Below, in pieces: positions 25,800 to 34,381 of a DNA stretch of 35,320 bases; the first letter of the stretch is position 1, and each line of letters starts with the position of its first letter. The position numbers and the translations under genes are program-made. A model generated the notes under the pieces. The model saw only the letters and a list, made by a program, of their open reading frames with translations. It ran no database searches and had not been told where the DNA came from. This stretch comes from Ferruginibacter sp. (GTDB taxonomy: Bacteria; Bacteroidota; Bacteroidia; Chitinophagales; Chitinophagaceae): positions 1 through 35,320 of the forward strand of contig JANXSR010000108.1 in assembly GCA_025352625.1 (NCBI GenBank). The letters run 5' to 3'.

Positions 25800-28360
25800 A
25801 AAAAAGGTGGAATTGGTTACAGGTTATTTTAGTAAGCATAATTTTATGTTTTACAATTTCAGCCGGTGCTCAAACTATAATTAAAGGATATGTACGGGAT
25901 TCTGCTTCACAAGCCCCGCTGGCTTTTGTAAGTATTTATTTTCAGGGAGGAAAAGGCGTTACCAGTAATGATGACGGAAGTTTTGCTATTGAAACAAACA
26001 ATTCAAAATACAACACAATAATTATTTCTTACACTGGCTATAAAAAAATAATAAAAAAAATAACTCCGGGAGTAGAGCAGGTGTTTAATATAGATATGGA
26101 GCCTGCCAATGCACTAAGCAGTGTGGTTATTAAAGCAAAGCGTGGAAAATACAGAAATAAGGATAATCCGGCTGTAGAATTAATTGATAAGGTAATTGCC
26201 AATAAAAGTAAAAACAGAATTACTGCATACGATTATACACAATACCAGCAATATGAAAAACTGGAGCTTTCATTAACCAGCAAACCGGAAAAACTTATGA
26301 ATAACCGGTTGTTTAAAAATTATAAATTTATACTCGAAAATGCTGACACTACTACCTTAGAAGGCAGAGCCCTGATTCCGGTTTATCTGGAAGAAAAGTT
26401 ATCTCAAAATTATTATCGAAAAAATCCATTTAAAAAGAAATCCTATATTCTGGCAGAAAAAAAAGTAAACTATAGTGATTTATTGGATAACAACGGTATA
26501 ACAGCCTACCTGAAAAGACTATATTCCGATATTAATATTTACGATAATGATGTAACCATTCTTACTTCTCAGTTTTTAAGCCCCATTGCAGATTTAGCCC
26601 CGCAATTTTACCGTTTCTTTATTACCGATACGGTAGAAAACGATGGTATAAAACTTGTTAAATTAAATTTCATGCCCCGCAATACTGCCGACCTTTTATT
26701 TAAAGGTATAATGTATGTAACATTGGATGGTAATTATGGTGTACAAAAAATCAATTTATCAATCAGTAAAAAAGCAAATCTAAACTGGGCAAGAGAATTA
26801 CGGGTTTTTCAGGATTTTGAAAAATCAACTGTCGATGGCAGGTACCACGTAGTTAAAAGTAGTATGAAGGCTGAATTTGTATTAAGGCCAAATGCTCCGG
26901 GGGGTGTATTAGGCGAAAGAACGGTTTCTTTTAAAAACTTTACCGCCAATGCTCCCGCTGCAGACAGCGTTTACGGAGGTAAAGATGAAGTAAGTTTAAC
27001 TACAGCAGAAGGTAATAGCAGTGATAGCTTTTTGGTTGCTAACAGGCACCAGCCGTTAACTACAGTTGAGGCAAATGTGTATGCCAATATTGATAGTTTA
27101 AAAAATATGAAGTCGTTTAAAACAACGGTTAAGCTTGCTACACTTTTATTTTCAGGATATATAAAATTTGGAGCTTTTCAAATTGGCAATACCAATACCT
27201 TTTATAGCTTTAACTCTCTTGAAGGATTTAGAGCAAAACTTGCCGGACGTACTACGCCAAGTTTTAGCAAACATTTTTATTTGGAGGGCTATGGAGGGTA
27301 TGGTTTTAAAGATAAACAGTATAAATACCTTTTTGGAGCAGCTTATTCTTTTAATGGAAAATCAATTTATACCTATCCGCTTAATTATGTAAGATTTACC
27401 CGGCAATATGAAACCAGTACGCCTGGTCAGGAACTTGTTTTTGCATCGGAAGATAATTTTATTTTATCTTTTAAAAGGGGGACCACCGATAAATGGTTAT
27501 ACAACGATAGTTACAAGTTGGAATATGTAAGAGAATTTGGTAAAAATTTTACTTATAAATTCAGGTATAAATATTTAGATCAGATTGCAGCAGCTTCACT
27601 TGTTTTCGAAAAAAATGTACCTGGAGGAGGCACAGTATTAATACCAGATATCATTACATCGGAACTAACTGCAGAATTAAGATGGGCACCCCATGAACAG
27701 TTTTATCAAGGTATAAATTCAAGAACACCTATTAAAAATAAATTCCCCATTTTTACGCTTCGCATTCAGGATGGAATTAAAGGGCTATTTAAAGGACAAT
27801 ATAATTATCAGCAGCTAACGCTTGCTATTGCCAAAAGATGCTATTTATCTCAATTAGGATATGCAGATGTTTCTTTGGAAGGAGGACATATTTTCGGACA
27901 GGTTCCTTATCCATTATTGGATATTCACAGAGCTAACCAAAGCTACGCCTACCAGCTAAATGCTTACAACCTGATGAACTTTATGGAATTTGTAAGTGAT
28001 AATTACCTTGCCATCAATTCAGATTTTTACTTTAATGGATTTTTTCTAAATAAACTGCCATTGATTAAAAAACTAAAGCTAAGAGAAGTTGGTGGGTTTA
28101 AAATATTGTATGGAGGTATCAGAGATGAAAATAATCCGGCTAAAACTTCGGGGCTATTTAATTTTCCTACAACAAATGTAGATGGTGTTCCAGTTCAAAC
28201 CACCTATGCGTTAAACAAAACGCCTTATATAGAAGCAAGTATTGGGCTTGCAAATATTTTTAAAGTGATAAGGCTAGATCTTGTAAAAAGGTTCACTTAC
28301 AAAGATCATCCAGATATTTCTACGTTGGGTTTAAGGGCAAGGGTTAAATTTGAATTTTAA
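25796..28360 (+). CDS. DUF5686 / carboxypeptidase-like regulatory domain outer-membrane protein
   Basis: This 854-residue protein has a signal peptide (MKKRWNWLQVILVSIILCFT, then ISAGAQ) and a carboxypeptidase D regulatory-like Ig domain at about residues 27-105 (IIKGYVRDSASQAPLAFVSI, then GYKKIIKKI). A long DUF5686 region follows, and aromatic-rich beta-strands run to the end. The last strand ends in Phe (LGLRARVKFEF), the usual outer-membrane barrel signal. DUF5686 proteins are abundant in Bacteroidota and their role is unknown. It is by far the largest gene in the lipid operon and starts within the GtrA gene (ATGA). An outer-membrane function tied to inositol sphingolipids, such as placement or remodelling, is an inference from position. 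Confidence 0.85.
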   Translation: MKKRWNWLQVILVSIILCFTISAGAQTIIKGYVRDSASQAPLAFVSIYFQGGKGVTSNDDGSFAIETNNSKYNTIIISYTGYKKIIKKITPGVEQVFNIDMEPANALSSVVIKAKRGKYRNKDNPAVELIDKVIANKSKNRITAYDYTQYQQYEKLELSLTSKPEKLMNNRLFKNYKFILENADTTTLEGRALIPVYLEEKLSQNYYRKNPFKKKSYILAEKKVNYSDLLDNNGITAYLKRLYSDINIYDNDVTILTSQFLSPIADLAPQFYRFFITDTVENDGIKLVKLNFMPRNTADLLFKGIMYVTLDGNYGVQKINLSISKKANLNWARELRVFQDFEKSTVDGRYHVVKSSMKAEFVLRPNAPGGVLGERTVSFKNFTANAPAADSVYGGKDEVSLTTAEGNSSDSFLVANRHQPLTTVEANVYANIDSLKNMKSFKTTVKLATLLFSGYIKFGAFQIGNTNTFYSFNSLEGFRAKLAGRTTPSFSKHFYLEGYGGYGFKDKQYKYLFGAAYSFNGKSIYTYPLNYVRFTRQYETSTPGQELVFASEDNFILSFKRGTTDKWLYNDSYKLEYVREFGKNFTYKFRYKYLDQIAAASLVFEKNVPGGGTVLIPDIITSELTAELRWAPHEQFYQGINSRTPIKNKFPIFTLRIQDGIKGLFKGQYNYQQLTLAIAKRCYLSQLGYADVSLEGGHIFGQVPYPLLDIHRANQSYAYQLNAYNLMNFMEFVSDNYLAINSDFYFNGFFLNKLPLIKKLKLREVGGFKILYGGIRDENNPAKTSGLFNFPTTNVDGVPVQTTYALNKTPYIEASIGLANIFKVIRLDLVKRFTYKDHPDISTLGLRARVKFEF

Positions 28361-28376
28361 TTTAAAAAAATGCAGG

Positions 28377-29087
28377 ATGGCAAATGAATCACTTAGAAAC
28401 AAACTTCAAAAGGCAATTTATAAGGTGATAAATCCCCTTGTAAAAGGGATGATAAAAATAGGGTTTACGCCAAACCTTGTTACAGTAACAGGGTTGTTTT
28501 TAAATATTGGCGTTGCTATTATTTTTATAAGAGGTGCCGAAGAAGGAAACCGCGGAGATCTTTCGTATGTTGGTTGGGCAGGTGCATTAATTTTATTTGC
28601 AGGTTTATTTGATATGTTAGATGGCCAAGTGGCAAGGCTTGGAAATATGAGTTCCACATTTGGGGCTTTATTTGATTCAGTGTTGGACAGGTACAGCGAG
28701 CTGATTATGTTTTTGGGTATTTGTTATTACCTGATAGCCCACCATTATTTTTTAAGTTCTTTAGCGGCTTTTATTGCGTTGATTGGTTCAATGATGGTAA
28801 GTTACATAAGAGCAAGGAGCGAAGGACTGGGTATACAAAATAGCGGTGGATTAATGCAGCGGCCAGAGCGGGTGATTTTAATAGCCTTATCTGCATTGGC
28901 TTGTGGAATAACCGGGCATTTTATTGGTGGTGATTATAAATATTATGTGCCCGGTATCAGGTATCATGTTTTTGAAACCATGACAATATTTACATTGCCC
29001 ATAGCTGTCATGGCTGTATTAACTAATATGACAGCAATTAAAAGATTATTAGCCGCAAAAAAATTATTAGAAATTAAAAAAAAATAA
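28377..29087 (+). CDS. CDP-alcohol phosphatidyltransferase, probable phosphatidylinositol-phosphate synthase
   Basis: This 236-residue integral membrane enzyme has a complete CDP-alcohol signature, D-x2-D-G-x2-A-R-x8-G-x3-D-x3-D, at Asp79, Asp82, Gly83, Ala86, Arg87, Gly96, Asp100 and Asp104, with six or so helices around it. The start at 28377 (MANESLRNKLQK) is preferred over a TTG inside the preceding gene. With inositol-3-phosphate synthase in the operon, the expected reaction is CDP-diacylglycerol plus inositol 3-phosphate to phosphatidylinositol phosphate, on the inner membrane. The PgpA-like enzyme would then dephosphorylate it. Phosphatidylglycerol phosphate synthase is the alternative, less likely in this context. 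It is 16 nt after DUF5686 and 9 nt before DUF4833. Confidence 0.85.
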   Translation: MANESLRNKLQKAIYKVINPLVKGMIKIGFTPNLVTVTGLFLNIGVAIIFIRGAEEGNRGDLSYVGWAGALILFAGLFDMLDGQVARLGNMSSTFGALFDSVLDRYSELIMFLGICYYLIAHHYFLSSLAAFIALIGSMMVSYIRARSEGLGIQNSGGLMQRPERVILIALSALACGITGHFIGGDYKYYVPGIRYHVFETMTIFTLPIAVMAVLTNMTAIKRLLAAKKLLEIKKK

Positions 29088-29096
29088 ATAAAGAAG

Positions 29097-29636
29097 ATGA
29101 GGATTGGTCAATTATTTTTTATGTCGTTACTGGTCATGAGTACCATTGTATTTAACTTTGCATTTGCACAGAGTACCGCTTTCCCGGTTCCGGCAGGTGG
29201 CGCAAAACAATTGTTTTTTTTACAGCGTACACCCAATACCAATACTATTATTTGTGAACTAAATTATAAAGATGGGGTGGTAGATAAGGAAGATCCAATA
29301 CATGTATTTTGGATTAGGTATCAGGAAGGGGGGCAAAAAGAAGACCTTAATTATATACAGAGAAAATTTGCTTACGGAGTAAAATCAAAGGAAATTGGCG
29401 ACAACAAATATGAACTGAATTTTGTATCCTACAAAAAGTATAAAATGTACCTGATGCAGGCGGCAGACAAACAGTTTCATGTGTACACAACCATCAACAA
29501 TAAGCAGGCTATATTAACCCGAATTTATATTGAAATAAAAGGTGGTAGTTTCTGGTCGCCTAATGTTGAGTATGTTGAAATAACCGGGGTTGATCCGGCT
29601 ACACGTTCTCCTGTAAAGGAGCGGCTAAAAATTTAA
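29097..29636 (+). CDS. DUF4833 family protein, exported, unknown function
   Basis: This 179-residue protein has a signal peptide (FFMSLLVMSTIVFNFAFA, then Q) and one compact beta-rich domain with LFFLQRTPNTNTIICELNY, DPIHVFWIRYQEGGQKEDL and YIQRKFAYGVKSKEI. It ends in ILTRIYIEIKGGSFWSPNVE and EYVEITGVDP. It fits the pattern I know as DUF4833; no catalytic motif is evident. It lies 9 nt after the phosphatidyltransferase and 24 nt before the lipid hydroxylase. It should reside in the periplasm or on a membrane surface. A role in binding or carrying the inositol lipid between membranes is a guess from position only. Confidence 0.72.
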   Translation: MRIGQLFFMSLLVMSTIVFNFAFAQSTAFPVPAGGAKQLFFLQRTPNTNTIICELNYKDGVVDKEDPIHVFWIRYQEGGQKEDLNYIQRKFAYGVKSKEIGDNKYELNFVSYKKYKMYLMQAADKQFHVYTTINNKQAILTRIYIEIKGGSFWSPNVEYVEITGVDPATRSPVKERLKI

Positions 29637-29660
29637 TTGTACAATTATAAATAAGTAATA

Positions 29661-30290
29661 ATGCAAAAAAATTATGTTTCAAATTCGGAAGAGTCTATAA
29701 GAATGTTTAAGAGCAATTTGATAGAGCGTCTTTCCAAAGTGCATTTCGCTGTTCCGTTATTTATTTTTATACCGGCTATATTTATTTTTATTTACAAAGC
29801 GTTTACGGCGGGCGCAGGTATTTTAAATTTTGGTTTGTATTTTGTTATAGGTCTTTCTGTATGGACACTTACTGAATATATAATGCACCGCTTTATTTTT
29901 CATTATCATCCAACTTCAGCATTTGGAAAAAAAATGCATTTTATTTTCCATGGCGTTCATCATGATTATCCCCGGGATAAAATGAGGTTGGTTTTGCCGC
30001 CCTCGGTTAGTATTCCTTTAGCCGCTGCATTCTATTTTTTGTTTGCTTCCTTTTTAGCACCGAAATTATTATTTTCTTTTTTTCCTGGATTTTTATTGGG
30101 ATACCTAATTTATGATATGCTGCATTATGCCATGCATCATCATAATTTTAAGAGTGGCATTATGAAAAGCATTAAGCAACACCATATGCTGCATCATTAC
30201 CAGGATCCTGATAAGGGTTATGGAGTCAGTAGTTCATTATGGGATATTATTTTAAGATCGGGGTTTAAAAAAGACTCCCAAAAGAGGTAA
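29661..30290 (+). CDS. Fatty acid hydroxylase family protein, FA2H/Scs7-like sphingolipid hydroxylase
   Basis: This 209-residue membrane di-iron enzyme has all eight-histidine-type motifs: MHRFIFHYH (His76, 81, 83), MHFIFHGVHHDYPRDKMRLV (His93, 97, 100, 101), LHYAMHHH (His155, 159-161) and HHMLHHY (His174, 175, 178, 179), set between four helices. The HGVHHDYPRDKMRLVLPP stretch closely follows the eukaryotic FA2H/Scs7 pattern, which adds a 2-hydroxyl to the N-acyl chain of ceramide. The cytochrome b5 domain of the eukaryotic enzymes is missing, so another electron donor is needed. The gene lies within the sphingolipid operon and its stop overlaps the next start by 1 nt (TAATG). A C4 or other position of hydroxylation cannot be excluded. 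Confidence 0.87.
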   Translation: MQKNYVSNSEESIRMFKSNLIERLSKVHFAVPLFIFIPAIFIFIYKAFTAGAGILNFGLYFVIGLSVWTLTEYIMHRFIFHYHPTSAFGKKMHFIFHGVHHDYPRDKMRLVLPPSVSIPLAAAFYFLFASFLAPKLLFSFFPGFLLGYLIYDMLHYAMHHHNFKSGIMKSIKQHHMLHHYQDPDKGYGVSSSLWDIILRSGFKKDSQKR

Positions 30291-31219
30291 TGGCAAATAC
30301 AGAAACTAAATTTTATTCTTTAAAAAATGGTATTACTGTAACAGGTATTGTTATTTTGTACCTGCTTATATCTAGTTTATTAATTGGGTTTAGAAACGAC
30401 CAGTTGATATTAGCTACTATTTTTTTTATTTGCTATTTCAGTTCTATCGTAGCAAGAAAATTTATAATTGCTTTCTCCATCTTTATTGTGTACTGGATTA
30501 TATTCGATTACATGAAGGCATTTCCAAATTATGCCTATAACCAGGTACATCTGTTGCAATTGTATGTTACAGAAAAAGCACTTTTTGGCACTATGCACAA
30601 TGGTACAATATTAACTCCCAACGAATATTGGCTGGCACATACCAACACATGGATGGATGTAATGAGTGGATTATTTTATTTATGCTGGATGCCTGTTCCG
30701 CTGGCATTTGCAACATGGCTTTTCTTTAAGGATAAAAATAATTTTTTACAATTCTCATTCACTTTTGTATTGGTAAATTTAATTGGGTTTATTATTTATT
30801 ATTCATATCCTGCTGCACCACCATGGTATTTACAAAAGTATGGCGCTATTTTTATTTCAAATTCACCAGGCAGTAGTGCAGGGTTACAAAGATTTGATGA
30901 TTATTTTAACCTGGATATTTTTAACAGCATTTACAGCCGAAGCTCCAATGTATTTGCGGCAATGCCATCGCTACATTCTTCTTATCCTATTATTGTTTTG
31001 TATTATGGAATAAAGAGAAAAATGGGCTGGAACAACATTGTATTTGCAATCGTAACAGTGGGAATTTGGTTTGCCGCTATTTACACAAGTCATCATTATG
31101 TGTTGGATGTGTTGGCTGGTATTGCCTGTGCGCTCGCTGGTATTTTTATATTTCAAAAAGTGGTGATGCGGTCAGCAGCTTTTACTAAATTCCTACATTT
31201 TTATTTGTCTAAAATTTAA
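30290..31219 (+). CDS. PAP2-family inositol phosphorylceramide synthase (Aur1-like)
   Basis: This 309-residue protein has about seven hydrophobic helices. It carries the Aur1-type motifs: YPAAPPWY at 173-180, AMPSLHSSYP with His229, and SHHYVLDVLAG with His268/269 and Asp273, which provide the PAP2-type catalytic His-His-Asp set. Fungal Aur1 and related enzymes transfer inositol phosphate from phosphatidylinositol to ceramide, giving inositol phosphorylceramide and diacylglycerol. The two substrates would be made by the other genes of this operon, so the assignment fits on motif and context. It is the last gene, 56 nt before a terminator. A plain lipid phosphatase is the alternative, but the APPWY motif argues against it. 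Confidence 0.85.
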   Translation: MANTETKFYSLKNGITVTGIVILYLLISSLLIGFRNDQLILATIFFICYFSSIVARKFIIAFSIFIVYWIIFDYMKAFPNYAYNQVHLLQLYVTEKALFGTMHNGTILTPNEYWLAHTNTWMDVMSGLFYLCWMPVPLAFATWLFFKDKNNFLQFSFTFVLVNLIGFIIYYSYPAAPPWYLQKYGAIFISNSPGSSAGLQRFDDYFNLDIFNSIYSRSSNVFAAMPSLHSSYPIIVLYYGIKRKMGWNNIVFAIVTVGIWFAAIYTSHHYVLDVLAGIACALAGIFIFQKVVMRSAAFTKFLHFYLSKI

Positions 31220-31275
31220 AAATTCATCTGCAGCAATTATTTTTCATATCAAGTTTTATGTGAGCCCCAAAAAAT

Positions 31276-31303
31276 AAAGCCGGTATTTTATGATACCGGC
31301 TTT
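31276..31303. terminator. Bidirectional Rho-independent terminator
   Basis: AAAGCCGGTAT (31276-31286) pairs perfectly with ATACCGGCTTT (31293-31303), with a 6-nt loop and A/T-rich flanks (an A-run at 31269-31274, T at 31301-31304). It lies between the convergent lipid operon and the 2-oxoacid oxidoreductase gene. Confidence 0.82.
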
Positions 31304-31357
31304 TACAATAGAATGATATGATTAAATTACTTTGTCAAAATGAGTGCTTACGATAAT

Positions 31358-33217
31358 TTACAGCAGCAACTTATGAATCTCATCTGCCAATTCTGCTTTT
31401 GTAATAGGGATACCCATAATTTTATTATATCCTTTTGCATCTACAAAATATACATCCCTAATAATTTTTATTAATTGCCCATTGTTTATTTCAGGTATCA
31501 ATACGTGATCAAAGTTCTTTATAATATCGCCGAGGTTTTTTGGAAAAGGACGAACATAGCGTAAATGTGCATGCGATACAGACATACCCTTATCCTGTAA
31601 TTCTTTGCAGGCACTTTTAATGGTGCCATAAGTACTGCCCCAGCCCAATACCAATACTTTACCTTTATCGGCACCGCTATCTAATTTTTGTTCCGGAATA
31701 TAATTGGCAATTAGATCAACCTTTGCCTGCCTTGTTTTTACCATGTGCTGGTGATTCTCTGTATCATAACTGATGTTGCCTGTAACATCCTGTTTTTCTA
31801 AACCACCAACACGATGTTCCAAACCGGGGGTGCCGGGAATAGCCCATGGACGTACTAATTTTTCATCTCTTTTGTAAGGTTGAAATTTTCCATTTACATC
31901 AAGATCGGATGCAATATTTTGCGATGCAAAAGATACTTTAATTTCTTCCAGTTCGGCAGCAGTTGGAAATTTCCACGGCTCTGCACCATTGGCAATGTAT
32001 CCATCACTTAACAGGATAACGGGTGTCATATGTTGTACGCTAATCCTCACAGCTTCGTACGCTGCCGCAAAGCAATCGCTCGGTGTAGAAGCAGAAACAA
32101 TGGGCATTGGGCATTCACCGTTACGGCCATAGTAAGCCTGCATTAAATCACTCTGTTCCGTTTTTGTTGGTAAACCAGTGCTTGGTCCGCCACGCTGTAC
32201 GTTAACAATGATTAATGGTATTTCAAGCATTACCGCCAGCCCCATTGCTTCAGCTTTTAACGCCATACCGGGGCCACTGGTTGTCGTAACCGCAAGACTA
32301 CCACCATAACTGGCACCAATACTCGAAGTGATCGCAGCTATCTCATCCTCCGCCTGGAAAGTTTTTATACCGAAATTTTTGTATTTGCTTAATTCATGTA
32401 AAATATCGCTGGCAGGCGTAATAGGATAACTTCCTAAAAATAAAGGAAGCCCGCTTTTTTGTGATGCTGCAATAAGACCATAAGATAAAGCCTGGTTACC
32501 CATGATGGAGCGGTAAGTGCCGGTATCCATTTTTGCTTTTTCTACTTTGTACCGGGTAGTAAAAGTTTCGGTGGTATCACCATAATTATAACCGGCTTGC
32601 AAAGCTTTTACGTTGCTTTCAAATATCTCCGGCTTTTTACCAAATTTATCTTTAATAAAATCAATTGTATTATCCATATCCCGATTGTACATCCAATACA
32701 AAAAACCGAGTACAAACATATTTTTTGCACGATCCTTTTCTTTCATGCCCATAGTAAAATCCTTCAATGCCTCCCTTGTCATTTTGGTAACATCTATGGT
32801 AATTAGTTCGTAGCTATCAAGGCTATGATCTTCCAGTGGACTTACCCCTTCCGGATAGTTGGCAAGGCGAAGATTTTTACTATCAAAACCTTCTATATTA
32901 GCAATAATAATACCGCCGGCCTTCAGAGCTTTTAAATTTACTTTTAATGCAGCAGCATTCATCGCAACAAGTACATCGCAGGCATCACCAGGTGTAAATA
33001 TTCTATCACTGCTAAACCGCAACTGATACCCACTAACGCCTGGCAGCGTGCCTATAGGGGCCCTTATTTCAGCTGGAAAATCAGGGAAAGTGGCAAGGTC
33101 AATGCCAAGCAAGGCAGTGTTGTTAGTAAACTGGCTGCCGGTTAATTGCATACCATCTCCGCTATCTCCTGCAAATTTTATTACTACTTCGGGTAATACC
33201 TGTTCTTTTACATTCAT
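31358..33217 (-). CDS. korA: 2-oxoacid:acceptor oxidoreductase, fused gamma-alpha subunit (KorA type)
   Basis: This 619-residue protein has an N-terminal gamma domain (VVIKFAGDSGDGMQLTGSQF, then FPAEIRAPIGTLPGVSGYQL, about residues 10-190). The alpha domain follows (GNQALSYGLIAASQKSGLPL, GSYPITPASDILHELSKYK, FQAEDEIAAITSSIGASYGG, TTTSGPGMALKAEAMGLAVM and NVQRGGPSTGLPTKTEQSDL). It is the fused form of 2-oxoglutarate- or pyruvate:ferredoxin oxidoreductase common in Bacteroidota, working in the cytosol with CoA and ferredoxin. The start at 33217 (MNVKEQVLPEVV) is chosen over a frame 9 codons longer. The TPP-binding beta subunit (KorB), needed for activity, is not beside it: a convergent gene lies downstream and a divergent one upstream. 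Confidence 0.9.
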   Translation of the reverse strand: MNVKEQVLPEVVIKFAGDSGDGMQLTGSQFTNNTALLGIDLATFPDFPAEIRAPIGTLPGVSGYQLRFSSDRIFTPGDACDVLVAMNAAALKVNLKALKAGGIIIANIEGFDSKNLRLANYPEGVSPLEDHSLDSYELITIDVTKMTREALKDFTMGMKEKDRAKNMFVLGFLYWMYNRDMDNTIDFIKDKFGKKPEIFESNVKALQAGYNYGDTTETFTTRYKVEKAKMDTGTYRSIMGNQALSYGLIAASQKSGLPLFLGSYPITPASDILHELSKYKNFGIKTFQAEDEIAAITSSIGASYGGSLAVTTTSGPGMALKAEAMGLAVMLEIPLIIVNVQRGGPSTGLPTKTEQSDLMQAYYGRNGECPMPIVSASTPSDCFAAAYEAVRISVQHMTPVILLSDGYIANGAEPWKFPTAAELEEIKVSFASQNIASDLDVNGKFQPYKRDEKLVRPWAIPGTPGLEHRVGGLEKQDVTGNISYDTENHQHMVKTRQAKVDLIANYIPEQKLDSGADKGKVLVLGWGSTYGTIKSACKELQDKGMSVSHAHLRYVRPFPKNLGDIIKNFDHVLIPEINNGQLIKIIRDVYFVDAKGYNKIMGIPITKAELADEIHKLLL

Positions 33218-33460
33218 AAAGGCAATCATTAAAATTGCCTGCAAGTTACGACGATTTTTATTTTTTTAACCAGGCTTTTATAGTTTTATTAGCCCCATTT
33301 AAAATTTTTAATAATTGTAATAAGAGATTAGGTTTTATGAGATTTAATTTTTGGTTTTAAGAAGCGGTGTATTTACAAAATCATTAACAGGTGATATTTG
33401 CAAAAGGGGTATCGGCACTCATATCTTCATATAACAAAACAGTTAATACCCAAAACATTT

Positions 33461-34309
33461 ATGAACCCTGATGATGAAGCTGAGCAAGCCGCTTCTCAAA
33501 TTTTAAAAACAACTTTTATGATGGTTGTTTTTACCGCCTGCCACTCGTACCAAACAGCTACAACTGCTTCAGTAAGTAACATTCAGCTTTCTTTGCCTGA
33601 TTCAACTTTTAAAAAAAGCACTAAGCCTGTTGCAATAAAGAAAAAGAAGAAAACCATTTACCTCACTTTTGATGACGGCCCCAATAAAGGTACCCGTAAA
33701 GTAATGCATATTGTTGCAGAAGAAAAGGTACCTGCATCCCTGTTTCTTGTTGGGGAGCATGTGTATGGAAGTGAAGAGCAAAGAACCACTTTCGATAGTT
33801 TGCAGCAAAGTGATTATATAGAAATTGAAAACCATAGTTATAGCCATGCCGGCAATAAGTACGAAGATTTTTATACAAGGCCTGATTCTGTTGTGAATGA
33901 TTTTAAGCGTTGTGCCGATAGCCTTGAACTTACGAATAACATAATTCGTACCCCTGGCAGAAATATCTGGCGTTCAGTAAATATCAATTGCACAGATATT
34001 AAGAAAAGTACAGCTGCGGCGGATAGTTTGCAAAAGGTAGGCTTTACTGCGATAGGCTGGGATCTTGAATGGCATTTTGATAGCGAGTTAAAATTAACGG
34101 AAACGGAGGATGCTTTGTTGCGGCAGGTAGACAGTATGTTTTGTAAGGGTAAAACAAAAACACCCAACCACCTTGTGTTACTGGCACATGACCAGGTGTA
34201 TGCAGATAAAGAAGACTCTTCGAGTTTGCATTCCTTTATTCAAAAATTAAAAGGTACCAATGAATACGATTTTGAAGTTATTTCTCATTATCCGGGTGTA
34301 AAAAATTAA
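33461..34309 (+). CDS. Polysaccharide deacetylase (NodB-like) family protein
   Basis: This 282-residue protein has a NodB homology domain: YLTFDDGPNKGT (Asp71, Asp72), the metal-binding ENHSYSHAG (His125, His129), RTPGRNIWR with Arg163, GWDLEWHFD, and VLLAHDQV with the last His. Such enzymes remove N- or O-acetyl groups from glycans such as peptidoglycan. The start is unclear. ATG 33461 gives an acidic leader before a short hydrophobic FMMVVFTAC that looks like a lipobox (Cys27), while ATG 33518 would leave only eight residues before that Cys. A lipoprotein is therefore likely but unproven. It stands alone, divergent from korA. Confidence 0.75.
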   Translation: MNPDDEAEQAASQILKTTFMMVVFTACHSYQTATTASVSNIQLSLPDSTFKKSTKPVAIKKKKKTIYLTFDDGPNKGTRKVMHIVAEEKVPASLFLVGEHVYGSEEQRTTFDSLQQSDYIEIENHSYSHAGNKYEDFYTRPDSVVNDFKRCADSLELTNNIIRTPGRNIWRSVNINCTDIKKSTAAADSLQKVGFTAIGWDLEWHFDSELKLTETEDALLRQVDSMFCKGKTKTPNHLVLLAHDQVYADKEDSSSLHSFIQKLKGTNEYDFEVISHYPGVKN

Positions 34310-34381
34310 CATCCCCACAATAAAACATTTTATAGGCCCTGTTATAAAATGATTTAAATTTACAGCCTAAAATTTTCAATT

